From Acidimicrobiales bacterium (lineage in GTDB: Bacteria > Actinomycetota > Acidimicrobiia > Acidimicrobiales > MedAcidi-G1), in contig JAKURY010000014.1 in NCBI GenBank assembly GCA_022452145.1, positions 1-56,820 of the forward strand: a stretch of DNA of 56,820 bases, given 5' to 3'. Positions 1 to 7,082 of the stretch are shown here, one piece after another (position 1 is the stretch's first letter; each line of letters starts with the position of its first letter). The translations under genes and the position numbers were made by a program. The notes under the pieces were generated by a model. It saw only the letters and a list, made by a program, of their open reading frames with translations, was not told the DNA's origin and ran no database searches.

Positions 1-18
1 CGAGACCCAGGCGCGACG

Positions 19-39
19 AAAACCGCTGTCAATCAGCGG
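19..39 (-). terminator. Intrinsic terminator after tRNA-Leu(AAG)
   Basis: On the minus strand, ten bases past the tRNA 3' end, CCGCTG and CAGCGG form a 6-bp stem around a 5-base loop and are followed directly by TTTT. This is the clearest U-tailed terminator in the window and ends the secG/tRNA transcript. Confidence 0.75.
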
Positions 40-48
40 CTCTCTACG

Positions 49-132
49 TGTCGGAGGGGGGACTTGAACCCCCACGCCCTTGCGGGCACCAGCTCCTTAA
101 GCTGGCGCGTCTGCCAATTCCGCCACTCCGAC
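49..132 (-). tRNA. tRNA-Leu(AAG)
   Basis: The 84-nt cloverleaf has a long variable arm, as in class II tRNAs. The 7-bp acceptor stem GTCGGAG/CTCCGAC is perfect, with discriminator A and no encoded CCA. The D-arm is GCG...CGC, the anticodon stem CCAGC/GCTGG encloses loop TTAAGGA, the variable arm is TGCCC-GCAA-GGGCG, and the T-arm is GGGGG-TTCAAGT-CCCCC. The anticodon reads AAG, so it decodes CUU (and CUC/CUA if A34 becomes inosine). GAG is the usual bacterial anticodon here, so AAG is odd. A possible -10 TATCCT lies at 164-169 on the minus strand. Confidence 0.93.
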
Positions 133-217
133 GTAACTCCCGGACAGGTCCGGATCGGCGGTCAGGATACCGCCCACTCCCCCGGCCGCCGCATGGCTGC
201 GGGGTGCCCCAGGCGAC

Positions 218-442
218 CTAGAAGAGCAGGCCGAGGCCGATCGTGGTGAAGGCGAAGACCAGGGCCGTGAGCACGGTGATCCGGTCCAGGTTCTGCTCCA
301 CCACGGTCGAGCCGGCAGTCTGGGCACCGATGCCCCCGCCGAACATGTCGGACAGGCCGCCGCCCTTTCCGCTGTGCAGCAGCACGAGGAAGATGAGGCC
401 GAGCCCCGAACAAGCCTGGATGATGGCGACGATCACGAACAT
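218..442 (-). CDS. secG: Preprotein translocase subunit SecG
   Basis: At 74 aa this is the usual size of SecG, the small two-helix subunit of the SecYEG channel in the inner membrane. Helix 1 covers about residues 3-22 and helix 2 about 53-73. Between them lies the family's glycine-rich loop with HSGKGGGLSDMFGGG. It is the last protein gene of the gap-pgk-tpiA-secG run, 30 bp after tpiA, a common actinobacterial arrangement. No Shine-Dalgarno sequence is visible. A TAGCCT hexamer nine bases before the ATG could be a private promoter for secG and the tRNA behind it. Confidence 0.93.
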   Translation of the reverse strand: MFVIVAIIQACSGLGLIFLVLLHSGKGGGLSDMFGGGIGAQTAGSTVVEQNLDRITVLTALVFAFTTIGLGLLF

Positions 443-472
443 GGTGGCGTAAGGCTATCGGTGGCCGGCCGG

Positions 473-1252
473 TCAGCCGACCAGGCGATAGGCGATGATC
501 CGGGCGAATTCGTCGGCGTCCAGCGAAGCCCCGCCGACCAGCGCTCCGTCTATGTCGGGCTGTCGCATCAGGTCCGGTGCGTTGACCCCCTTGACCGATC
601 CGCCGTACTGGATGCGTACCCCGTCGGCCGCGTCGCCGCCCCACTTCGCACGCACCACGGTCCGGATGGCACAGCACATCTCCTGGGCGTCCTCCGGTGT
701 GGCCGTCCTGCCGGTTCCGATGGCCCAGATGGGCTCGTAGGCGATGACCAGGCCGGCCACCTGGTCGGCCGTCAGGCCGGCGAGGCCCTCGAGCACCTGA
801 CGCTCGACCTTCGCCGAGGCCCGGTCCGCCTCCCGCTCCTCCAGGGTCTCCCCACAGCAAACGATCGGGGTCATCCCCGCCGCCATCACGGCCTTCACCT
901 TGCGGCTCACGTCGTCGTCGGTCTCGGCGAACAGCTCCCGCCGTTCCGAGTGGCCGACGATCACCAGGGACACGTTCAGCTTGGCCAGCATCCCCGTGGA
1001 CACCTCGCCGGTTAAGGCGCCCTTCTCGTCGGCGTGGCAGTGCTGGGCGCCGAGGGCAATCGGGATGTCGTCGGACTCCAGCACCGTCTGCACGGACCGG
1101 AGGTCGGTGAACGGCGGGTGGACCGACACGTCGACCGCGTCGTAGTCGTTACGCGACAGCAGGTACGACAGCTTCTGGACCATCTGGATGGCCTCGAAGT
1201 GGTTGTGGTGCATCTTCCAGTTGCCGCTGATCAGCGGCTTGCGATCGGCCAT
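473..1252 (-). CDS. tpiA: Triosephosphate isomerase
   Basis: This 259-aa cytosolic TIM-barrel enzyme interconverts dihydroxyacetone phosphate and glyceraldehyde 3-phosphate. The catalytic residues are visible: Lys in NWKMH near the N-terminus, His in GHSERR and Glu in YEPIWAIGTG. The phosphate-binding YGGSVKG and GGASL motifs follow. I chose the ATG giving MADRKP because AGGAG sits six bases upstream. An upstream GTG overlapping the pgk stop would add 13 non-conserved residues. It lies between pgk and secG in a glycolytic operon and is probably co-transcribed with both. Confidence 0.95.
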   Translation of the reverse strand: MADRKPLISGNWKMHHNHFEAIQMVQKLSYLLSRNDYDAVDVSVHPPFTDLRSVQTVLESDDIPIALGAQHCHADEKGALTGEVSTGMLAKLNVSLVIVGHSERRELFAETDDDVSRKVKAVMAAGMTPIVCCGETLEEREADRASAKVERQVLEGLAGLTADQVAGLVIAYEPIWAIGTGRTATPEDAQEMCCAIRTVVRAKWGGDAADGVRIQYGGSVKGVNAPDLMRQPDIDGALVGGASLDADEFARIIAYRLVG

Positions 1253-1277
1253 CATCGACTCCTGTCCAGTTCCGGGT

Positions 1278-2399
1278 TCACTCGTGCTCACCGCGTAGGG
1301 CTGCCAGGCCCGGCAGGTCGCCCTTCTCGATCAACTCCAGCGCCGCGCCGCCACCGGTCGACACGTGGTCCATCCTGTCTGCCAGGCCGAACTGGCGGGC
1401 CGCAGCCGCGCTGTCGCCACCACCGACCACGGTGAAGCCCCGGCAGTTGGCGACCGCCTCGGCCACCGTACGGGTACCGGCGGCGAACCTGGGGTCCTCG
1501 AACACACCCATCGGGCCGTTCCACAGCACGGTGCGCGCTTCGGCTATCAGGTCGCAGAACTCCACTGCCGACCCGGGCCCGATGTCGAGCCCCATCCAGC
1601 CGTCCGGCATCGAGGTTCCGACCTGGCGCACCTCGCCACCGGCGGACGGGTCACCGATCCTCCCGCCGGGCCCAAGGGCCGTGATGTCCAGTGGCAGTCG
1701 GATCGGGGCACCGGAGTCAAGCAGCCGTGCGCATTCCCCGATCAGGTCCTCCTCCAGGAGCGAAGAGCCGACGTTGGCTCCCTTCGCCGCCAGGAAAGTG
1801 AAGCACATGGCGCCTCCCACGATCAGCTCGTCGACCACCCTGAGGAGCGCCTCAATCACGCCCATCTTGTCGCTCACCTTGGCCCCGCCCAGGATCCCCA
1901 CGAACGGACGGCGGGCCGACGTGCGCAGCCCTCCCAGCACCTCCACCTCACGGGCCAGGAGTCGACCGGCCGCCGACGGGAGGTGGCGGGGCGGGCCTAC
2001 GACCGAGGCGTGGGCCCGGTGGGAGGCCCCGAAGGCGTCGTTGACGTAGGCGTCCCGCCCGGCTACCAGTTGGGCCACGAACGCGGGATCGTCAGCGGTC
2101 TCCCCCGGGTCGAAGCGCAGGTTCTCCAACAGGTCCACCCCGGGGGCCAGGTCGGCCAACCGGGCCCGGACCGGCTCCACTGACCAGGCAGGATCCGGCG
2201 CTCCCCTCGGGCGACCCAGGTGGGAACAGGCCGTCACGTGGGCACCGGCATCCAGGAGGTACCGAAGGGTGGGAACCGCCGCCCGGATCCGGAGGTCATC
2301 GGTGATGACGCCGTTGGCCAGGGGCACGTTGAAATCGCAGCGCACGAGCACCCGACGACCGTCAAGGTCGCCGAGGTCCTCGAGTCGGGGAAAGTCCAC
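1278..2399 (-). CDS. pgk: Phosphoglycerate kinase
   Basis: This protein converts 1,3-bisphosphoglycerate and ADP to 3-phosphoglycerate and ATP. The N-terminal domain has RCDFNVPL, the substrate-site HLGRPRG, LLENLRF and the DAFG-SHRAHAS stretch. The C-terminal nucleotide domain has GGAKVSDK, WNGPMGVFE and the GGGDSAAA loop. At 373 aa it is somewhat shorter than the usual 390-400, mostly through trimmed loops, with no catalytic motif lost. The start is a GTG 20 bp after gap. I see no good Shine-Dalgarno sequence, so translational coupling to gap is likely. Confidence 0.95.
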   Translation of the reverse strand: MDFPRLEDLGDLDGRRVLVRCDFNVPLANGVITDDLRIRAAVPTLRYLLDAGAHVTACSHLGRPRGAPDPAWSVEPVRARLADLAPGVDLLENLRFDPGETADDPAFVAQLVAGRDAYVNDAFGASHRAHASVVGPPRHLPSAAGRLLAREVEVLGGLRTSARRPFVGILGGAKVSDKMGVIEALLRVVDELIVGGAMCFTFLAAKGANVGSSLLEEDLIGECARLLDSGAPIRLPLDITALGPGGRIGDPSAGGEVRQVGTSMPDGWMGLDIGPGSAVEFCDLIAEARTVLWNGPMGVFEDPRFAAGTRTVAEAVANCRGFTVVGGGDSAAAARQFGLADRMDHVSTGGGAALELIEKGDLPGLAALRGEHE

Positions 2400-2419
2400 G
2401 GTATCGACGGGCCGGACGG

Positions 2420-3457
2420 CTACTTCCGCTTGCCGGCCTTCACCTTCTTCGCTCGGCGGGTTCCTACGATCTTCGCCAGGTCGACCAGGCGGGTCGAGTA
2501 CCCCATCTCGTTGTCGTACCAGCCGCAGACCTTGACCATCTTCCCTACGGCCATCGTCAGGCCGGCGTCGAATGTGCAGGAGGCTGGCCGGCCCACGATG
2601 TCGGACGACACCAGCGGGTCCTCGCTGTAGTCCAGGACCTTCGCGAGCGGACCCCTGCGGGCCGCTGCGGCGAAGGCGGCGTTCACCTGCTCGACCGTGG
2701 CGTTCTTCCTGAGGGTTCCCACGAAGTCCGTGATCGATCCGTCCGGAATCGGAACCCTCAGCGAGATGCCGTCCAACTTCCCCTTCATCTTGGGCATGAC
2801 CAGGCTGGTGGCCCGGGCGGCTCCGGTCGAAGTCGGAACGATGTTCACCGCCGCTCCACGGGCCCGACGAAGATCGCTGTGCGGGCCGTCCACCAGGCTC
2901 TGGTCACCCGTGTAGGCGTGCGTGGTTGTCATGAAGCCCTGCTCCACGCCGAAGGCATCGTCCAGGACCTTGATCATCGGGACGAAGCAGTTCGTCGTGC
3001 AGGAAGCGTTCGAGACGACGTGGTGCTTCGCCGGGTCGTAGTCGTCGTCGTTCACGCCGACGACGAATGTGGCGTCGGCGTCGCCGGAAGGCGCCGAGAT
3101 GATCACCTTGCGGGCACCGGAGCCGAGGTGCAGGGCGGCCATGTCGCGAGCCGTGAAGAAACCGGTCGACTCGATGACGACGTCAACGCCCAGGTCTCCC
3201 CACGGCAGGTCGGCCGGGTTGCGTTCGGAGAGGACCCTGATCTTCAGGCCGTCGACCGTGATGCCGTCCCGGGTGGCTCTCACCCTGGCATCCAGCCTGC
3301 CGTGGACCGAGTCGTTGGCCAAGAGGAATGCCATGGTGTCGATCGACCCCAGGTCGTTGACGGCGACGAACTCCAGGTCGGCGCCCCGGGCCCTGGCGGC
3401 CCGGAAGAAGTTGCGGCCTATGCGGCCGAATCCGTTGATGCCCACACGGACTGTCAT
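2420..3457 (-). CDS. gap: Glyceraldehyde-3-phosphate dehydrogenase, type I
   Basis: This 345-aa enzyme oxidises glyceraldehyde 3-phosphate to 1,3-bisphosphoglycerate. The Rossmann motif GINGFGRIGR opens the protein. The catalytic Cys (about residue 153) is in SNASCTTNC and the base His in THAYTGDQ. Near the C-terminus is WYDNEMGYSTRLVDL. The last residues form a short Lys/Arg-rich tail (KKVKAGKRK) beyond the normal end. The ATG for MTVRVGING was chosen; AGGAGG lies eleven bases upstream and 12 in-frame residues before it are not conserved. It is the first gene after a 132-bp non-coding gap and probably leads the gap-pgk-tpiA-secG transcript. Confidence 0.95.
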   Translation of the reverse strand: MTVRVGINGFGRIGRNFFRAARARGADLEFVAVNDLGSIDTMAFLLANDSVHGRLDARVRATRDGITVDGLKIRVLSERNPADLPWGDLGVDVVIESTGFFTARDMAALHLGSGARKVIISAPSGDADATFVVGVNDDDYDPAKHHVVSNASCTTNCFVPMIKVLDDAFGVEQGFMTTTHAYTGDQSLVDGPHSDLRRARGAAVNIVPTSTGAARATSLVMPKMKGKLDGISLRVPIPDGSITDFVGTLRKNATVEQVNAAFAAAARRGPLAKVLDYSEDPLVSSDIVGRPASCTFDAGLTMAVGKMVKVCGWYDNEMGYSTRLVDLAKIVGTRRAKKVKAGKRK

Positions 3458-3542
3458 TCGAAGTGCTGCCTCCTGCGACGGGTCGTCGCCCACTGGTGCG
3501 GATCAGGCCGGCGCCGTGTCTGCATACCGGACCCATGTATTG

Positions 3543-3558
3543 CTAGCCGATCGGTTAG
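3543..3558. promoter_or_regulatory. Imperfect palindrome in the gap operon leader
   Basis: CTAGCCGATCGGTTAG is a 16-bp inverted repeat with one mismatched pair, centred on CCGATCGG. On the minus strand it lies just after a TANNNT hexamer, TATCGT (3562-3567), so it would cover the start of the gap transcript. It sits in the only long gap (3458-3589) of the operon. A repressor site for glycolytic genes is an inference; no regulator is identified. Confidence 0.35.
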
Positions 3559-3589
3559 CCGACGATACGGTTACCAACGCGGAAATCGG

Positions 3590-4456
3590 TCACATGTTCG
3601 CGGCCGTACAGGTCGAGAGGGCGGCACCCAGGAGTACCGGATCGTGGAGTCTTCCACCCGACGCCGAGACCGGAGCCCACTTCACCGGACAGGTCTCGGG
3701 CATCTCGCCGTCGAATGCCTCGTCCAGCAGGACCATGTCCGGTCGGATCCCGTGGTCCTCCAGGACCAGGAGCTGGTCGTCCAACGCCTCCGGTGACTCG
3801 ACGTCGGGTTGCAGGTTCGCCACAAGCACCGTCGGACCACCCCGTCCGGCCAGGGCCTCGACCACGTCACGTGCCAGCGTCGCCGCCAGGACGCTCGTGT
3901 AGAGCGATCCCGGGCCCAGAACCACCTGGTCGGCGGCGGCTATGGCTTCTCCCACCTCGGGGGGCGACGACACGTCGGGTGGCACGAGCCGGAGCCTCAC
4001 TATCCCGGAGGCCCGGTGTACGGCCACCTGCCCCTCCACCTCCCAGTCGCCCGTGTCGGCAACCAGGTCCACCGGCTGGCTGGTGGCGGGCAGCACCCGG
4101 CCGACGGCGCCCACCAGGCGGCCCACCTCGTCGAGGGAACCCAGGAGGTCGTCGCCGGCGCCGACCATGCCGGCGATCAGGAGGTTCCCGATGGCATGCC
4201 CGTCCAGTTCTCCACCCGAGAACCTCCAACCCAGCTCTGCTGTGAGCATCGAACCGTCACCGAGGGCCTCGAAGCAGCGCCTCAGGTCGCCGGGCGCCGG
4301 GCCTCCGGCGGCAGCCCTGATCCGCCCACTGGAGCCGCCGTCGTCGGCGATCGAGACCACCGCCGTGATCTCCTCCGCATATGTCCGAACGGCCCGCAGG
4401 CTGGTGGCCAGGCCGTGGCCTCCGCCCAGGGCGCAGACCCGGCGCGGGGTGCTCAC
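3590..4456 (-). CDS. yvcK: YvcK/CofD-like gluconeogenesis factor
   Basis: This 288-aa protein belongs to the YvcK branch of the CofD/UPF0052 family, cytosolic UDP-sugar-binding proteins needed for growth on gluconeogenic carbon and for normal cell-wall synthesis. Visible signatures are GGGHGLATSLRAVR at the N-terminus, the VSIADDGGSSGRIR loop, PGDLRRCFEAL, HAIGNLLIAGM and PGSLYTSVLA. The GTG start overlaps the rapZ stop by 4 bp (GTGA), so the pair is translationally coupled. In most actinobacteria whiA follows; here the next gene is gap. Confidence 0.9.
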   Translation of the reverse strand: MSTPRRVCALGGGHGLATSLRAVRTYAEEITAVVSIADDGGSSGRIRAAAGGPAPGDLRRCFEALGDGSMLTAELGWRFSGGELDGHAIGNLLIAGMVGAGDDLLGSLDEVGRLVGAVGRVLPATSQPVDLVADTGDWEVEGQVAVHRASGIVRLRLVPPDVSSPPEVGEAIAAADQVVLGPGSLYTSVLAATLARDVVEALAGRGGPTVLVANLQPDVESPEALDDQLLVLEDHGIRPDMVLLDEAFDGEMPETCPVKWAPVSASGGRLHDPVLLGAALSTCTAANM

Positions 4457-5301
4457 CGCTCGACGTCGCGGTGGCTCACCACCGGGTCGAAGCCCCTGCC
4501 CCTGAGCATCTCGGCGACCGTCTCGGCGACCGCCACCGAACGGTGTCGACCACCCGTACACCCGAAGGCCACCGAGAGGTAGGACTTGCCCTCGGCCACG
4601 TAGGACGGCATGAGGACGGCCAGCAGGTCGCCCAACTGGTCCAGGAAGTCCTGGGTCGCCTCATGGGCGAGGACGTACTCGCTGACCGGGCCGTCCCGCC
4701 CGCTCAACGGGCGGAGGTCGGGTATCCAGTGTGGGTTGGGCAGGAACCGGCAGTCGAACACCAGGTCGGCGTCCCGGGGTAGGCCGTGCTTGTAGCCGAA
4801 CGAGGTGATGGTCGTACGCATCGGTCGATCGTCGGCCTCGCCGTAGAGGGCCGACACCCGGTCACGCAGCTCGTGGACGTTGAGGTCGGAGGTGTCCAGC
4901 ACCAGGTCGGCGGCGGTCCGGACTGGATCCATGATGTCCCGCTCGGCCTCGATGGCGTCCTGGAGCCCCTCATCCACCGGGAAGGGGTGCGGGCGCCGGC
5001 TGCTCTCGTAGCGACGCACCAGCGCCTCCGTCGAACAGTCCAGGAACACCACACGGAGGCGCTCCCCCGTCTCCCGCAATTCGGCCACCGCCCGAAGCGT
5101 CTCGCCGCCCGTCAGGTCGGCCCGAAGCACGAACGCCACCCGGTCCCACGCCGAGCCGCCTCCCAGCGCCAGATCGGCCACCTTGGAGGCGATGTCCGGG
5201 GGTAGCCGGTCGATGACGAACCAGCCCAGGTCCTCGAGGTCCTTGGCGAACTCGCTGCGCCCGGCCCCCGAGAGGCCGGTGATCACCAGTAGGTCGCTCA
5301 T
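4453..5301 (-). CDS. rapZ: RapZ/YvcJ-family nucleotide-binding protein
   Basis: At 282 aa this has the family's normal length. The N-terminal P-loop is GLSGAGRS, a Walker-B-like FLDCS lies near residue 95, and the C-terminal domain carries GCTGGRHRSV, the RapZ signature implicated in RNA binding and sugar sensing. In Proteobacteria RapZ controls glmS through small RNAs; in Gram-positives YvcJ is an NTPase linked to competence, so the role here is uncertain. It pairs with yvcK. The ATG has no Shine-Dalgarno sequence but TACGCT lies six bases upstream, suggesting a leaderless mRNA. Confidence 0.9.
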   Translation of the reverse strand: MSDLLVITGLSGAGRSEFAKDLEDLGWFVIDRLPPDIASKVADLALGGGSAWDRVAFVLRADLTGGETLRAVAELRETGERLRVVFLDCSTEALVRRYESSRRPHPFPVDEGLQDAIEAERDIMDPVRTAADLVLDTSDLNVHELRDRVSALYGEADDRPMRTTITSFGYKHGLPRDADLVFDCRFLPNPHWIPDLRPLSGRDGPVSEYVLAHEATQDFLDQLGDLLAVLMPSYVAEGKSYLSVAFGCTGGRHRSVAVAETVAEMLRGRGFDPVVSHRDVER

Positions 5302-5307
5302 GGGAGC

Positions 5308-5313
5308 AGCGTA
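5308..5313 (-). promoter_or_regulatory. -10 element of leaderless rapZ promoter
   Basis: TACGCT-GCTCCC-ATG on the minus strand: a TANNNT hexamer six bases before the start codon, no Shine-Dalgarno sequence and no recognisable -35. Confidence 0.5.
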
Positions 5314-5393
5314 GACGGCGCCCCGGGTGCCCTTCCCTGCAGACCGTGGCCCTCAGGCCACCACTTCGGCAATGGACACGGACAGCGTCTCCC

Positions 5394-6176
5394 TCAGGCC
5401 TCCCTCTCGGCCACCAGGACCAGGAGACGTGGGATGGTCGAGGCCTCCCGGTACTCCGACGCCCGGGCCAGGAAGCCCTCCGGCGGTGCCGGTTCGTGCA
5501 TGCGTCGCAGCACCATGCCGTGGTCGGCCATGGCGTTCACATACCGGCTGAGGGGCCGGTGTACGAAAGGCAGGAACACGTCCTTGTGGACCTCCTCCAA
5601 CTCGATGGACTCCACCAGGTATGGCCCAATGCGCCAGTACTGCTCCGGAGGGTCCAGGACCTGGTCGTCGATCCAGCCGCTACCCGGTGTCTGGAGGAGG
5701 GGGTGGTTGAGGAAGAAGGCGAACCGCCCACCCGGCCGGAGCACCCGGGCCACCTCGGCGATGGCCTCGTCGACCGCCTCTATGTGCTCGAAGACCAGGC
5801 AGGCCACCACGGCGTCGAAGGAGGCGTCGCCGAACGGAAGGTGGTCGGCACCTGCACGCAGGTAGGACGGGCCACCAGCACGGGCCACGGCCGCGAGGAC
5901 CTGCGCCGCCGCGGGATCCACGCCCACGACCGCCGACGCTCCCAGGCCGGCCGCCAGGCGGCTGATCTGGCCCTCCCCGGCCCCCACGTCCAGAATTCGG
6001 TCGTAACCGGCCAGCAGATCGGCGGCCAGCGGAAGTATCTGCTCGGTGTACTCGGCATCGGTGCCATCTGTGAAGCTGTCTTGCCACCATCCGGCGTGTT
6101 CCTCCCACGGGTCCGCGTCCGCGGCGTCATCGTCCACCGTCTGAGCCTCGCACGGCCCGGTGCCGAGCGTGGACAT
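5394..6176 (-). CDS. Class I SAM-dependent methyltransferase
   Basis: This 260-aa protein has a Methyltransf_11-type core. Motif I is ILDVGAGEGQISRLA (about residues 61-75), the acidic residue ending beta-2 is in VVGVDP, motif IV is FDAVVACLVFEHI, and VLRPGGRFAFFLNHP follows. The C-terminal third has an aromatic cluster (PPEQYWRIGPYL) of the kind that can form a substrate lid; the substrate cannot be told. About 90 bp separate it from rapZ, and it is divergent from the permease at 6230. It interrupts the usual uvrC-rapZ adjacency. Confidence 0.8.
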   Translation of the reverse strand: MSTLGTGPCEAQTVDDDAADADPWEEHAGWWQDSFTDGTDAEYTEQILPLAADLLAGYDRILDVGAGEGQISRLAAGLGASAVVGVDPAAAQVLAAVARAGGPSYLRAGADHLPFGDASFDAVVACLVFEHIEAVDEAIAEVARVLRPGGRFAFFLNHPLLQTPGSGWIDDQVLDPPEQYWRIGPYLVESIELEEVHKDVFLPFVHRPLSRYVNAMADHGMVLRRMHEPAPPEGFLARASEYREASTIPRLLVLVAEREA

Positions 6177-6215
6177 TGGCAGGCCGCCACACAGGGCCCG
6201 GGTGTGGCCGCCCCC

Positions 6216-6221
6216 TAGCCT
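6216..6221 (+). promoter_or_regulatory. -10 element before the EamA permease
   Basis: TAGCCT lies eight bases before the GTG at 6230 with no Shine-Dalgarno sequence, which supports that start over a TTG at 6176. Confidence 0.4.
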
Positions 6222-6229
6222 CCTCGGGC

Positions 6230-7078
6230 GTGGCCGCCGCCCTCGCCCTCCTGTCCGCCCTGCTGTTTGGGGCCGCCGACTTCTTCGGCGGAACGGCGGC
6301 GCGCCGCACCCACGTTCTGGTGGTGGTGGCCGCCTCGCACCTAATTGGCCTCGCCCTGATCCTCGCAGTCGCCCCGGCCATAGCCGAGACCGTCTCCGGC
6401 CGGGACCTGGCCTACGGGGCCCTGGCCGGGCTGTTCGGACTTCTAGGCATTGGCCTCCTCTACCACTGTCTCAGCCAGGGTCCGATGGCTGTCGTGGCAC
6501 CGATCACCGCCATCAGCAACTTCGCCCTTCCCGTCCTCTGGGGAGTGGCCTTCGGGGAGCGCCTCTCGGCGGTCAACGTGGTCGGGGTGCTCCTTGGACT
6601 GGTCGCCATCACCCTCGTCTCCCGCGGACCCAACACAGGTGGAGTGGCCAGCCCCACACGCGTTCCCACCACCCTCCTGCTGGAAGCGCTGCTCGCTGGT
6701 GTGGGATTCGCAGGGTTCTACATCGTCATGGCCGCCACCGCTGAGGCCAGCTTTCCCTGGCCCCTTGTCAGCGCCCGTGTGGTGGCGGTCGGTGTGGCAC
6801 TCCTGCTGCTTGTTCGCGTCGGGCGCTCCCCGATCCCGAGGAGGGCCGAGGGCGGAACGGCCATCGTCATGGCCGGCCTCCTCGACATGATGGCAAATCT
6901 GGCCATCCTGGCGGCCATTCACCGTGGGTTGCTCAGCCTCACGGTGGTTCTTGCCTCGCTGTACCCGGCTACCACCGTCATCCTGGCCCGAACGGTCCTC
7001 GACGAGCGGATGAGTCGGAGCCAGGTGGTTGGCCTGTTCGGCGCACTGGCCGCCGTGGCCTGCATCGTCGGCGGATGA
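6230..7078 (+). CDS. EamA/DMT-superfamily permease
   Basis: This 282-aa, very hydrophobic protein has about ten predicted membrane helices in two five-helix repeats, the DMT (drug/metabolite transporter) plan. Features include the helix-1 stretch LLSALLFGAADFFGG, ISNFALPVLWGVAFGERLS at the end of repeat 1 and the matching ASLYPATTVILARTVLDERMS in repeat 2. The paired PxxxxxxGxxxxxE-type motifs are typical of EamA domains. Substrate is unknown; exported metabolites or amino acids are usual. GTG at 6230 was chosen because it is led by a -10-like TAGCCT and because the preceding in-frame residues are Gly/Pro/Arg-rich. It converges on uvrC with a 4-bp gap. Confidence 0.8.
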   Translation: MAAALALLSALLFGAADFFGGTAARRTHVLVVVAASHLIGLALILAVAPAIAETVSGRDLAYGALAGLFGLLGIGLLYHCLSQGPMAVVAPITAISNFALPVLWGVAFGERLSAVNVVGVLLGLVAITLVSRGPNTGGVASPTRVPTTLLLEALLAGVGFAGFYIVMAATAEASFPWPLVSARVVAVGVALLLLVRVGRSPIPRRAEGGTAIVMAGLLDMMANLAILAAIHRGLLSLTVVLASLYPATTVILARTVLDERMSRSQVVGLFGALAAVACIVGG

Positions 7079-7082
7079 AGGC

